In this document: positions 13,406 to 21,133 of the stretch, piece by piece | Layout of the letters: each line of letters opens with the position of its first letter | How positions within the stretch are numbered: position 1 is the first letter of the stretch | IMG/VR virus record: IMGVR_UViG_3300013307_000002 | Span: 18,362 to 82,361 of that record | Direction: 5' to 3' (one strand) | Length of the DNA: 64,000 nt | Origin: a virus | Position numbers and translations under genes: made by a program | The notes under the pieces: generated by a model | What the model saw: only the letters and a program-made list of their open reading frames with translations | What the model was told of the DNA's origin: nothing | Database searches by the model: none

Positions 13406-13679
13406 AAACTGCAATTCAGTAAGACGACACTACATTAAACAAGGTAAAAGTTTGCATACAGTTAAGTGTAAACTTAAAGAAAGTCGTAAAGCTAAGTACT
13501 TAGCTACAAGACTTCGCCTTGCTGAGTCTGAAAGAGAGGTTGATTATTATAAACGATTGATTGCATATTATGCTAAAAATGGTTTATTTGGCGGTGTCCA
13601 CTGGTATAACGCTAAATCCAATCTCATGCTCTATGCACAACAAGTTAAGGATCTTTCTCATGCTCTTGGACATGATTAA
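13383..13679 (+). CDS. Hypothetical basic protein, 98 aa
   Basis: Unrecognised. Lys/Arg/Tyr-rich helical protein. It overlaps the previous gene by 23 bases and has no clear ribosome site, so its start is uncertain and translation may depend on the upstream gene. AT-rich with rare codons compared with neighbours. Confidence 0.6.
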   Translation: MVEVVSYKNCNSVRRHYIKQGKSLHTVKCKLKESRKAKYLATRLRLAESEREVDYYKRLIAYYAKNGLFGGVHWYNAKSNLMLYAQQVKDLSHALGHD

Positions 13680-13854
13680 AGAGTATAAACTCTCTGTCAT
13701 TTTTGGTGGTATGGAAGAACCTCCGCTGCCCCCAGTATGGCATGTTATTTCTCCATTCATCAGAGATAACCTCCCTAGATTCTCTGCCTCTAACGAAGAT
13801 TTAGAGGCTGCAATCTACGATGTTGTTGGGATGATTGACAGGGGAAGTAAGTGA
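13660..13854 (+). CDS. Hypothetical protein, 64 aa
   Basis: Start chosen at the ATG preceded by AAGGA at eight bases, overlapping the previous gene by 20 bases. Proline-rich centre (EEPPLPPVW). Unrecognised. Stop overlaps the next GTG. Confidence 0.6.
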   Translation: MLLDMIKEYKLSVIFGGMEEPPLPPVWHVISPFIRDNLPRFSASNEDLEAAIYDVVGMIDRGSK

Positions 13855-13985
13855 TTTGGATATATAACTTCTTTTGTGGCATCTGGCTGGGGGTCTGTTA
13901 CTTCTGGTTTCCTGAAGATTTCTGGACTAATTTTGCTATCCTTGTTCCTAATATGATTTTGTGGACACTAATTTTCGACCTATAA
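13851..13985 (+). CDS. Membrane protein, 44 aa
   Basis: GTG start with AGGGGAAG ahead. Aromatic-rich, hydrophobic almost throughout, probably two short membrane segments. Unrecognised. Last gene before a strong terminator. Confidence 0.6.
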   Translation: MIWIYNFFCGIWLGVCYFWFPEDFWTNFAILVPNMILWTLIFDL

Positions 13986-13989
13986 AACT

Positions 13990-14022
13990 GCCCTGACCAG
14001 AAATGGTTGGGGCTTTTTTTTT
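13990..14022 (+). terminator. Rho-independent terminator
   Basis: Ten-pair stem GCCCTGACCA/TGGTTGGGGC (two G-U) around GAAA, followed by nine T. Confidence 0.93.
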
Positions 14023-14060
14023 GTTTAAAGTATAACCCACTGAAATAAATAGGAATAAAT

Positions 14061-15281
14061 ATGACTGGTCAAATGTTCGATGTTCGTGGAAAGCGCGTTT
14101 TTACTGCATCTGATCGTGGTACAGAAGTTAGTGTGATTCCTGCCAGTGTTTACACTGTGGAGTTCAACCCCATGACTGGTTGGTATCTGGAGCGTGCTGC
14201 TATCCCTTCCCGACCGAAGCGTCTGTACGGCGATGTGGCAGACCGTGCTCAACGTATTCTGAACACTTATCATGATCGTCTGAACCAGCCCGGTAAAAAC
14301 ACAGCGGCGCTGCTGTCAGGTAATAAAGGCTCAGGCAAAACTATGCTGTCTGCTGAAGTTGCTGTAGCTGCTATTGAATCTGGTCTGCCAGTTATTCTGG
14401 TTGAAGCGGGCCACACTGATCCTAGCTTCTTTAAGTTCCTGAACTCAATCACCCAGCCTTCTATCGTTCTGATTGACGAGTTCGAGAAGAAGTATAAAGA
14501 CGATGAAGAGCAAAATGCTCTGCTCGGTCTGTTGGACGGTATCAATGCTGGCGGTAAGCTTTTCATTCTTACCTCAAACAACAGCACCGTATCTCAGTTC
14601 CTCATGTCTCGTCCGAGTCGTATCTTTTACCACTACCGCTATGAAAAGCTGGACGAAGCAACTGTGGTTGGTTACTGTAACGACAATCTGACCGATGCAG
14701 CTAAGCATCATCAAGTGAATATCAAAACTCTGTGGGATTTCTCTACAGATTTTAACTTCGATATTCTTCAGTGTCTGGTCGAAGAGCTTAATCGTTATCC
14801 AGCGATCAATTTTGTTGAATGTCTGAAAGTTCTGAACATTGTGGTTAATGGCCTCACTGAGCGCCGTTTTGTTCTGGAGAAATTCACCCTTGATGGTGTA
14901 GATATTTCCAGAAGTAAAGGTCAGATGTTCAGCATCAACGTGGCAACTTTCGTAGATGGCTATCAAGGCTTAGCTGTCAACGGATTCTTTTCACAAGAAG
15001 AAGACATGTTGCAGCTTGAACGTTGTGCCGGTAAGAGTATGTATCATCACAATATTAACTACTTTAAGCTAAAAGCTGAAACTGGTAAAGCCGCATCTGA
15101 TGATTATTATGATGGAGATTTTACTTATTATGTTAAAGCAGACCCCTCTCATGTCTCTGTTTCTGCTGAAGAAATTAGCGGTATGTGGGACATTGAAGGC
15201 CGTCGCCTTGAAGTTAAAGCTGTTGTTTCTCGCAAGTCTTCAGAGCAAGACCTGTATGAAAAAATCTTTGTTAGCAATTAA
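14061..15281 (+). CDS. AAA+ ATPase, 406 aa
   Basis: P-loop ATPase of the AAA+ type. Walker A GNKGSGKT at about residues 87-94, Walker B IVLIDEFE at about 134-141, sensor 1 ILTSNNS near 171 and an SRPSRIF arginine-finger-like motif near 184. The C-terminal 170 residues match nothing I recognise. AGGAAT ribosome site; own transcription unit between terminators. Such phage AAA+ proteins may remodel replication or host complexes; the substrate is unknown. Confidence 0.85.
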   Translation: MTGQMFDVRGKRVFTASDRGTEVSVIPASVYTVEFNPMTGWYLERAAIPSRPKRLYGDVADRAQRILNTYHDRLNQPGKNTAALLSGNKGSGKTMLSAEVAVAAIESGLPVILVEAGHTDPSFFKFLNSITQPSIVLIDEFEKKYKDDEEQNALLGLLDGINAGGKLFILTSNNSTVSQFLMSRPSRIFYHYRYEKLDEATVVGYCNDNLTDAAKHHQVNIKTLWDFSTDFNFDILQCLVEELNRYPAINFVECLKVLNIVVNGLTERRFVLEKFTLDGVDISRSKGQMFSINVATFVDGYQGLAVNGFFSQEEDMLQLERCAGKSMYHHNINYFKLKAETGKAASDDYYDGDFTYYVKADPSHVSVSAEEISGMWDIEGRRLEVKAVVSRKSSEQDLYEKIFVSN

Positions 15282-15478
15282 CAAATGATGTGGGAGTTAT
15301 TGCTCTATCGTAAGCCACGTTAAAAAGTATAGAAAGAGCATGAAGAATATAATAGTCGGACTATCAATCCACGGAATGCATACACCCACAAAGTAGTATG
15401 TGGCTATTATGTTTCTTCGCTGCAAGCCTTCCAGTTTTCGGTCTGGGTTATCAAAACCGTTTAACTAAAGAGGTTAAT

Positions 15479-15670
15479 ATGTCAAAACCAACTAAAGCTA
15501 TCTGTATTTATCCTTTTACTTTTGAAGTGATAGAAAAGTCTGGAAATATTTATAGACACTCGGTTCCAGTTGGAACTATTGCAGACTTAGAGGAAGGTAA
15601 ATGGTTAATCTGGTGTGGTGATATATCAAAGGAAGTTAAACAGTATTTTAGACCACTACTGGAATGGTAA
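15479..15670 (+). CDS. Hypothetical protein, 63 aa
   Basis: Start at the ATG after GAGGTTAAT; an upstream in-frame start without ribosome site was rejected. Small beta-rich soluble protein. Unrecognised. The 200 bases before it show no gene. Confidence 0.7.
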   Translation: MSKPTKAICIYPFTFEVIEKSGNIYRHSVPVGTIADLEEGKWLIWCGDISKEVKQYFRPLLEW

Positions 15671-15796
15671 GTATTCGGTACTCATGTTATGTTAGTGAAA
15701 ATGTACAAAAGATATAACAAGAAAGAAATTTCCTCTGTTATCCACCCGTAACGCTAATAGACAATTGGATTGTCGCTAACCTGAAAGGTAATCTAC

Positions 15797-16537
15797 ATGG
15801 GAAAACAACGTAATTCTCGCAGATCTAACCGTCAAATGGATGTTGAAAACATGGGGACTCCAGCTAATGTTGAACACCTCCACCTCGTCACGAAAACCAA
15901 ACGCGATTCTTCGCCCATCGAGCCTCGCACTAGCAATCAAGCTAAATATATCGACGCTATTAACACTAAGCTCCTCGTCTTTGCTACAGGAGATGCCGGT
16001 TGTGGCAAGACATTCCTCAGTTCCGCCCTCGCTGCTGAGAGATTGTGGAATAAAGAAGTAGACAAGATTATTGTTACTCGTCCTGTACTGCAAGCTGATG
16101 AAGATCTCGGCTTCTTACCGGGAGATGTAGCAGAGAAGTTTGCTCCTTATTTCCGTCCAGTGTATGACGTATTGCAGAAGCGTCTCGGTGCATCTTTCCT
16201 TGAATACTGCTTGAAACCTCAAGTAGCTAAGGTAGAGATTGCTCCTTTTGCTTATATGCGTGGTCGTACTTTTGAGAATGCTTTTGTTATTCTTGATGAA
16301 GCACAGAACGTAACTCCTTCACAAATGAAAATGTTCCTCACTCGTATTGGTGAAAACTGTACAGTGATTGTGAATGGCGATGTTACTCAGTGCGACCTTC
16401 CAAATAAAGCGTCAAATGGTCTGGCTGATGCCCTCACTCGTTTTGGTGTAGATGATCAAGTTGACTTGATTCAGTTCACTGTAGACGATTGTGTGCGTTC
16501 TGAGATTTGCCAGAAAGCATTGTTTGCATATCGCTAA
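15797..16537 (+). CDS. phoH: PhoH-like ATPase
   Basis: Single P-loop NTPase domain of the PhoH family, common in phages; related to RNA helicase-like ATPases, exact role unknown. Walker A GDAGCGKT at about residues 65-72, then IIVTRPVLQADEDLGFLPGD, which is the family hallmark, Walker B FVILDEAQN at about 163-171 and NGDVTQCDLP. The N-terminal 45 residues are basic and variable. Ribosome site AAAGGT. Stands alone before a structured leader region. Confidence 0.93.
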   Translation: MGKQRNSRRSNRQMDVENMGTPANVEHLHLVTKTKRDSSPIEPRTSNQAKYIDAINTKLLVFATGDAGCGKTFLSSALAAERLWNKEVDKIIVTRPVLQADEDLGFLPGDVAEKFAPYFRPVYDVLQKRLGASFLEYCLKPQVAKVEIAPFAYMRGRTFENAFVILDEAQNVTPSQMKMFLTRIGENCTVIVNGDVTQCDLPNKASNGLADALTRFGVDDQVDLIQFTVDDCVRSEICQKALFAYR

Positions 16538-16575
16538 TAACGTAAAGGCTACTTTTTGTATTGAGTGGCCTTTGA

Positions 16576-16597
16576 GTTGTGTAGTGAAGCACACAAC
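16576..16597 (+). other. Hairpin in structured spacer
   Basis: GTTGTGT pairs with ACACAAC around an 8-nt loop. The 233-bp spacer 16538-16770 holds several further short stems and ends in a terminator; no gene is seen. Confidence 0.45.
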
Positions 16598-16705
16598 AAC
16601 TAACCTATCTTATCAACCCAAAGCGGTGTTGGATGGTGTTAGCCCTGACATAATGTACTGTCTAGGGTGAGTGTATTGCAGCACTCCCCTATTTATTCTA
16701 TAGAG

Positions 16706-16735
16706 GCTCGCTACTTAACGGTAGCGGGCTTTTTT
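16706..16735 (+). terminator. Rho-independent terminator
   Basis: GCTCGCTAC (16706-16714), loop TTAACG, GTAGCGGGC (16721-16729), then T tract. Confidence 0.92.
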
Positions 16736-16770
16736 CGTTTGTAGTTCTCGTAAATTAAAAGGTAAAGTTT

Positions 16771-17160
16771 ATGACCGATATTACCCCTGAGTCACTGCTG
16801 GAAGAGAGTAAAGTATTGGCATCAAAAGCGGCTGGCGCTACTGTCGAAAGTGTGTTGATTGGCAACCTGAAGCGTTGGGATACCAATCTGAAAATTGCTC
16901 GTGACAACATTTCAACCTACAAAATGACCTCGAAAGCTACCGGCCTTCTGCTGTCTAAGCTTAAAGCTAAGCGTCTGGTTGCAGATCGTAATGGTGGCGG
17001 TAATATCACTTCTCGCCTGACCAAGCAAATCAACACTGGTCGTAATATCATCAACGAATCTCGTCAGATGATTGAAGAAGAAATCACCTCTGCCCAGCGG
17101 TTTTATGAAATCCGCAAAAGTGTTCTCGGCGCTCTGCGTCTTTATTATTCTCAGATGTAA
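16771..17160 (+). CDS. Hypothetical helical protein, 129 aa
   Basis: Unrecognised; almost entirely helical with basic middle and a probable coiled coil near the end (INESRQMIEEEITSAQRFYE). AAAGGT ribosome site and host-like codons suggest good expression. First gene of the operon that runs through the alarmone-hydrolase-like and TerB-like genes. Confidence 0.8.
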   Translation: MTDITPESLLEESKVLASKAAGATVESVLIGNLKRWDTNLKIARDNISTYKMTSKATGLLLSKLKAKRLVADRNGGGNITSRLTKQINTGRNIINESRQMIEEEITSAQRFYEIRKSVLGALRLYYSQM

Positions 17161-17166
17161 GAGGTA

Positions 17167-17178
17167 ACTACTGTGACG
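17167..17178 (+). repeat. 12-bp repeat ACTACTGTGACG, copy 5
   Basis: The copy spans the GTG start codon (17173-17175) of the HD hydrolase gene. Confidence 0.75.
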
Positions 17179-17640
17179 GATTTTGTTTTGGAAGCATCTA
17201 AATTAGCGGCTCAGTTTCATCAGGGTCAAAAGTATGGCAACCTCGATTACTTCGAGGGTCATATTGATTCAGTCGCAACTCAAGCTGATGTAATTGCATA
17301 TGGTTTGAAGTTTAGTAGTGAAGAAATCCGCCATGTGGTTGCCGCTGCGTATCTTCATGATATTCTTGAGGATACTTTCTGTGAAGCTAAAACTCTCCTT
17401 GAGAAAGGTATACCGCATGTTGTTGTAACTGCTGTCGGTGTTCTGACTAAAGGGTGCGAGTCTAAGAGTCAGTATTTAGCGGCTATCTCTTGTAGTAGAA
17501 TAGCTACTGTCGTTAAATTGGCTGACAGCATGGTGAACTTAAGGGCTTGTATTGCTGATGGCAAATTTGTCAAAGCTCTTAAGTATTCAGACAACATCAA
17601 CTTTCTTACGACTGTTATTAGTCGTTGGAGTGGTCAATGA
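17173..17640 (+). CDS. RelA/SpoT-type HD hydrolase (predicted small alarmone hydrolase)
   Basis: Metal-dependent HD phosphohydrolase resembling the (p)ppGpp hydrolase domain of SpoT and stand-alone MESH1-like enzymes. At 155 aa it is a single domain. Visible motifs: HQGQ (15-18), GH near 30, catalytic HDILEDT (62-68), LTKG (91-94) and VKLADSMVNL (114-123). GTG start after AGAGGT. It could remove stringent-response or related toxic nucleotides during infection; MESH1-like enzymes also act on NADPH, so substrate is open. Coupled to the next gene by ATGA. Confidence 0.82.
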   Translation: MTDFVLEASKLAAQFHQGQKYGNLDYFEGHIDSVATQADVIAYGLKFSSEEIRHVVAAAYLHDILEDTFCEAKTLLEKGIPHVVVTAVGVLTKGCESKSQYLAAISCSRIATVVKLADSMVNLRACIADGKFVKALKYSDNINFLTTVISRWSGQ

Positions 17641-17852
17641 AAAAAGCTGTATTAGTTTTAATCGCTGTAGCAGCACTGCTTTTGATTTTCCGTGGTTACG
17701 GTCTGGTCAAATGTACTGTTGCTCAGTATGACCTTAAGCGTCCTACCCATTACAGTTTCGTAACTGGTAACTGTATGGTAGACACTGAAAAAGGTCGCAT
17801 CTACCTGAAATCTCTTCGTGGCTATGGAGATGCTGATAGTGAGTCACACTGA
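17637..17852 (+). CDS. Membrane-anchored small protein, 71 aa
   Basis: Start at the ATG overlapping the upstream stop and preceded by GGAG. One N-terminal hydrophobic segment (residues 5-21), then a small soluble part with two cysteines that would face the periplasm. Unrecognised. Confidence 0.75.
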   Translation: MKKAVLVLIAVAALLLIFRGYGLVKCTVAQYDLKRPTHYSFVTGNCMVDTEKGRIYLKSLRGYGDADSESH

Positions 17853-17988
17853 GCCAGTTAATATGATGGATCGTGCTCCCTTTTTAGTAGGTGAGCTGGT
17901 AGGTCATCGTCCATTCATCTTTTATAAATTCGACAAGCGTTACTATATGTCGATTGTCAACAAACCAAATCAAAAGGTAATTCACTAA
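17839..17988 (+). CDS. Hypothetical protein, 49 aa
   Basis: GTG start with GGAG nine bases upstream, overlapping the preceding gene; stop overlaps the TerB-like start (TAATG). Unrecognised, mixed and aromatic (FIFYKFDKRYYMSIV). Confidence 0.6.
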   Translation: MSHTEPVNMMDRAPFLVGELVGHRPFIFYKFDKRYYMSIVNKPNQKVIH

Positions 17989-18422
17989 TGTTCGGACTGA
18001 AAAAGAAACTGCAATCCCTGATCTCTTCCATCAAAAAGATCGAAAATAAATCTGCATTCCAAGCTGCTGTAGCTTCTGCTGTTTGGGTAGCTGCTGCTGA
18101 TGGCTCTATCGACGATAACGAACTGGATCTGCTGGAAAAACTGATCAAAGGCAACGATAAGCTGTCTAACTTCTCCAGCGAAATCGATTCTGAAATGGGC
18201 AAATGGGTTGCTGCCTTCACTGGCGGTGGTAAGCGTTCTGCAATGCTTCAGGTAAACGCTCTGCTGGATTCCATCAAAACTGACCGTGCTGCTGCTGAGC
18301 AGGTACTGGTTACTGTCATTGATGTGGCAGATACTGATAATAACATCGACGAAAATGAAGCGGCTGTCGTTCGTCAGGTTGCTTCCCGCCTCGGCCTGAA
18401 TGCTTCTAATTACGGCCTGTAA
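17988..18422 (+). CDS. TerB-like protein
   Basis: Matches the TerB (tellurite-resistance protein B) helical fold: AVWVAAADGSIDDNELDLL at about residues 31-49, repeated as a second acidic helix-turn (DVADTDNNIDENEAAVV near 108-124). TerB proteins bind metal at the inner membrane and partner with TerC, which this phage also carries at 21134. Host-like codon use suggests high expression. Known for the family: part of stress and phage-related Ter systems; role in a phage is unknown. Confidence 0.8.
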   Translation: MFGLKKKLQSLISSIKKIENKSAFQAAVASAVWVAAADGSIDDNELDLLEKLIKGNDKLSNFSSEIDSEMGKWVAAFTGGGKRSAMLQVNALLDSIKTDRAAAEQVLVTVIDVADTDNNIDENEAAVVRQVASRLGLNASNYGL

Positions 18423-18425
18423 TAA

Positions 18426-18497
18426 ATGCTGATGGTCTTTCTTCAACTGTGGTGGATAGTGGCAGTGTTCGTAATAATACTGCTTTATACGTTCTAA
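18426..18497 (+). CDS. Possible tiny membrane protein, 23 aa
   Basis: A short frame directly after the TerB-like stop encodes a single hydrophobic helix (LQLWWIVAVFVIILLY). No clear ribosome site; could be a membrane tether translated by reinitiation, or chance. Confidence 0.35.
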   Translation: MLMVFLQLWWIVAVFVIILLYTF

Positions 18498-18508
18498 GTT
18501 GATTACTT

Positions 18509-18535
18509 ATAAGCCTCTACGGGGGCTTATTATTG
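18509..18535 (+). terminator. Possible weak terminator
   Basis: ATAAGCC (18509-18515) pairs with GGCTTAT (18524-18530); the following stretch is AT-rich but not a pure T run. Confidence 0.5.
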
Positions 18536-18565
18536 ATTAATCTTTGTGACAATAAGAGGTTCAAT

Positions 18566-19447
18566 ATGATTCGTCTTAAAATTAATAATGTCGATGTAGC
18601 CTTAAATCAGGTTTCATTCTCAGATGGAGCTAAGAGCTTATCACTTCGTGGTGCCTTACCTACCTACTGTAATAACGCCACCATTGAAGCAACACCCGAT
18701 GGCAGCCTTCCAGAGCTTTTCTTTGAAATTGCTCAATGTGTAGATGTTCTTCGTCAGAAGAATAATCGCATTGAAATTAAACTGATCATGCCTTACATTC
18801 CATATGCAAGACAAGATCGTCCAATGGTGCGCAACGATTCCTTCTCTCTCAGAGTGTTCGCTGATTTACTCAACAGCTTAAACCTCGATAAAGTTATTGT
18901 TGTCGATGCCCATAGCAATGTAAGCACCGCGTTAATTCGTAACTGTGTGCATATCGAGCAGCATCAGCTCATTTCATATTCTCCGATTCTGGTTATCTTC
19001 CCTAAAGATTGCGTTCTGGTTGCTCCAGACGAAGGATCTCTGAAGAAGATTAATAAGGTTGCTGATGTTGTTAAGCCTGCTGGCGTTGTTGTAATGTCTA
19101 AAGAGCGTGACGTTTCGACAGGACAAATTATTGGATCTTCGATTGTGTCTAGCCCTTTCCAATCGTTAGAAGGTCGAACCTGTACGATTGTTGATGATAT
19201 CTGCGATGGCGGAGCAACATTCATCAGTATCGCACAAAAGCTTAAAGAAGCTGGAGTTGAGCGTGTGTATCTCTGGGTTACTCATGGCATATTCAGTAAA
19301 GGTCTGACACCTTTGCTAGAGCAGGGTATTGATGGTGTCTACACCACAAACAGCCTGAACCAGTCTAAGCAACTTGACAAAGATTGGCGTGGTAAATTCT
19401 GCTCTTTCAACCTCTCTCCTATGATTTCCGCAAGAAGTTTAATGTGA
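18566..19447 (+). CDS. Ribose-phosphate pyrophosphokinase-like (Prs or ADPR-PP synthetase)
   Basis: Phosphoribosyltransferase-fold kinase of 293 aa. Family motifs: MPYIPYARQDRP (about 79-90), VVDAHS, VLVAPDEGS and the nucleotide/ribose-phosphate loop CTIVDDICDGGATF (about 204-217). Ordinary Prs makes PRPP from ribose-5-phosphate and ATP. Because the next gene is NAMPT-like, it could instead be the Adps of the NAD-rebuilding NARP1 pathway, which is Prs-like but pyrophosphorylates ADP-ribose. Start at the ATG after GAGG. Sequence alone does not separate the two activities. Confidence 0.9.
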   Translation: MIRLKINNVDVALNQVSFSDGAKSLSLRGALPTYCNNATIEATPDGSLPELFFEIAQCVDVLRQKNNRIEIKLIMPYIPYARQDRPMVRNDSFSLRVFADLLNSLNLDKVIVVDAHSNVSTALIRNCVHIEQHQLISYSPILVIFPKDCVLVAPDEGSLKKINKVADVVKPAGVVVMSKERDVSTGQIIGSSIVSSPFQSLEGRTCTIVDDICDGGATFISIAQKLKEAGVERVYLWVTHGIFSKGLTPLLEQGIDGVYTTNSLNQSKQLDKDWRGKFCSFNLSPMISARSLM

Positions 19448-19474
19448 TTACTATCTCTGATAATAGGATGTAAA

Positions 19475-21109
19475 ATGGATCTGAATCCGATTTTTGCAAT
19501 TGATGGCTATAAAACTTCACATCGTGACCAATACCCATCAGGCACTGAGAAGGTGTACGGCAACTTTACCCCTCGCAGTAATAAGCACTTTGACTCTCCA
19601 TTCTTTGCTAAACGCAAAGGTGGTAGCCCTCTGATTTGGGCTGGCTCTCAGGCGCTGGTTCTTCAGTGGTTGTGCAAAAACTTCAATCAGTATTTCTTCA
19701 ATGCTGATAAAACTCGCACGGTCAATGAGTTCAAATCTTTTATGGACTCATATCTCGGCAAAAATGCTGTTTCTGTAGATGGCATTGCTGCACTTCATGA
19801 CCTCGGATATCTGCCTCTGGAGATTAAATCTCTCCCTGAAGGTAGTTTCGTTGAAATGAAAACGCCAGTGCTTACCATCACAAATACTCTGCCTGAATTC
19901 TTCTGGCTGGTTAACTATCTGGAAACCCTGTTCAGCGCTGAGCTTTGGCCTGTAGCAACTGCTGCCACGATCGGTTTCAACTACCGCTGTATTGGCGAGT
20001 ATTGGGCAGCCAAGACTTGTGACAATTCAGAGCACATTGGTTGGCAGTTCCATGACTTCTCTGCCCGTGGTGACATGGGTATGTGGGCTAACACTCTGGT
20101 TGGTATGGGGCATCTGTTCTCCTTCACCGGCACTGATTCAGTGGCTGCTCTGCGTCGTCTGCAAATGCAGTATGAGATTGATTGTCTGGATGGTGGTTCT
20201 ATCCCAGCGACAGAGCATAGCGTGATGTGTATGGGGACTAAGGACGGTGAACTTGAAACGTTCCGCCGTCTTGTTCAAGATATCTATCCATCAGGCCCAA
20301 TGGCAGCAGTGGGTGATACTTGGGATTGGTGGAAAGTCCTTCTTGAGTATGCTTCCCAACTGAAAGAGATTATTTTGTCCCGCGAAGGCAAAGTAGTTTT
20401 CCGTCCAGACTCAGGTGACCCGGTAGATATTATCTGCGGTGAGCAGTTCATCGATCTGGATAGTTGTACTCATCTTGGCGAAGCACTTACTACTATGCTG
20501 CGTGCTAGAGCTGAAGGTCTTGTTTGCCGTTTTAATGGCGAATATTTCCGTCTAGTTGACGGTGGCTTTGTTCAAGTTCCTGAACACATCATCAAAGGCT
20601 CTATTCAGTTGCTGTGGGAAATCTTTGGTGGCACGATCAATAAGAAGGGCTTCAAAGTTCTGAACCCTAAAGTTGGTCTGATTTATGGTGATAGCATCAC
20701 TATGGAACGTGCTGAAGAGATTTTCGAACGCTTAGCCAATAAGAGCTTTGCGTCGTCCAACGTAGTGCTGGGTATTGGTTCTTATACCTATCAGTATGTT
20801 ACTCGTGACACGTTTGGTTTTGCCATGAAAGCTACTTATGGCGTTGTTAATGGCGAACCTCGTGAAATCTTTAAAGACCCTGCTACCGATGATGGGACTA
20901 AGAAGTCTCTGAAAGGTCTGCTATGCCACACGGTTAATGATCGTGGTGAATGGTCAGTTAAAGATCAAGTAACCCCTGAAGAAGAGGCTAAGAGCGAGCT
21001 GACCACTATCTTTAAAGATGGTAAGGTCACTGGTCACACTTCCCTTCAGGAAATTCGTAACCGCGTATCTTATGCGGTGTCTAAATTCGTGGCAGAACGT
21101 TCTGTCTAA
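19475..21109 (+). CDS. nadV: Nicotinamide phosphoribosyltransferase-like (NadV/NAMPT or Namat)
   Basis: Transfers a phosphoribosyl (or ADP-ribosyl) group to nicotinamide for NAD synthesis. Full length (544 aa). Motifs: DGYKTSHRDQYPSGTE at residues 10-25, FHDFSARGD near 192, PATEHSVM with the phosphorylatable His at 248, DTWDWW near 282, FRPDSGDPVDI with the substrate-binding Arg near 310, and GIGSYTYQYVTRDTFGF. It is 27 bases behind the Prs-like gene, with which it forms a two-step pathway. Host-like codons. Could be classic NMN-making NAMPT or Namat of NARP1. Confidence 0.93.
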   Translation: MDLNPIFAIDGYKTSHRDQYPSGTEKVYGNFTPRSNKHFDSPFFAKRKGGSPLIWAGSQALVLQWLCKNFNQYFFNADKTRTVNEFKSFMDSYLGKNAVSVDGIAALHDLGYLPLEIKSLPEGSFVEMKTPVLTITNTLPEFFWLVNYLETLFSAELWPVATAATIGFNYRCIGEYWAAKTCDNSEHIGWQFHDFSARGDMGMWANTLVGMGHLFSFTGTDSVAALRRLQMQYEIDCLDGGSIPATEHSVMCMGTKDGELETFRRLVQDIYPSGPMAAVGDTWDWWKVLLEYASQLKEIILSREGKVVFRPDSGDPVDIICGEQFIDLDSCTHLGEALTTMLRARAEGLVCRFNGEYFRLVDGGFVQVPEHIIKGSIQLLWEIFGGTINKKGFKVLNPKVGLIYGDSITMERAEEIFERLANKSFASSNVVLGIGSYTYQYVTRDTFGFAMKATYGVVNGEPREIFKDPATDDGTKKSLKGLLCHTVNDRGEWSVKDQVTPEEEAKSELTTIFKDGKVTGHTSLQEIRNRVSYAVSKFVAERSV

Positions 21110-21133
21110 CAACCCAAAACAGAGGCTTAACTG

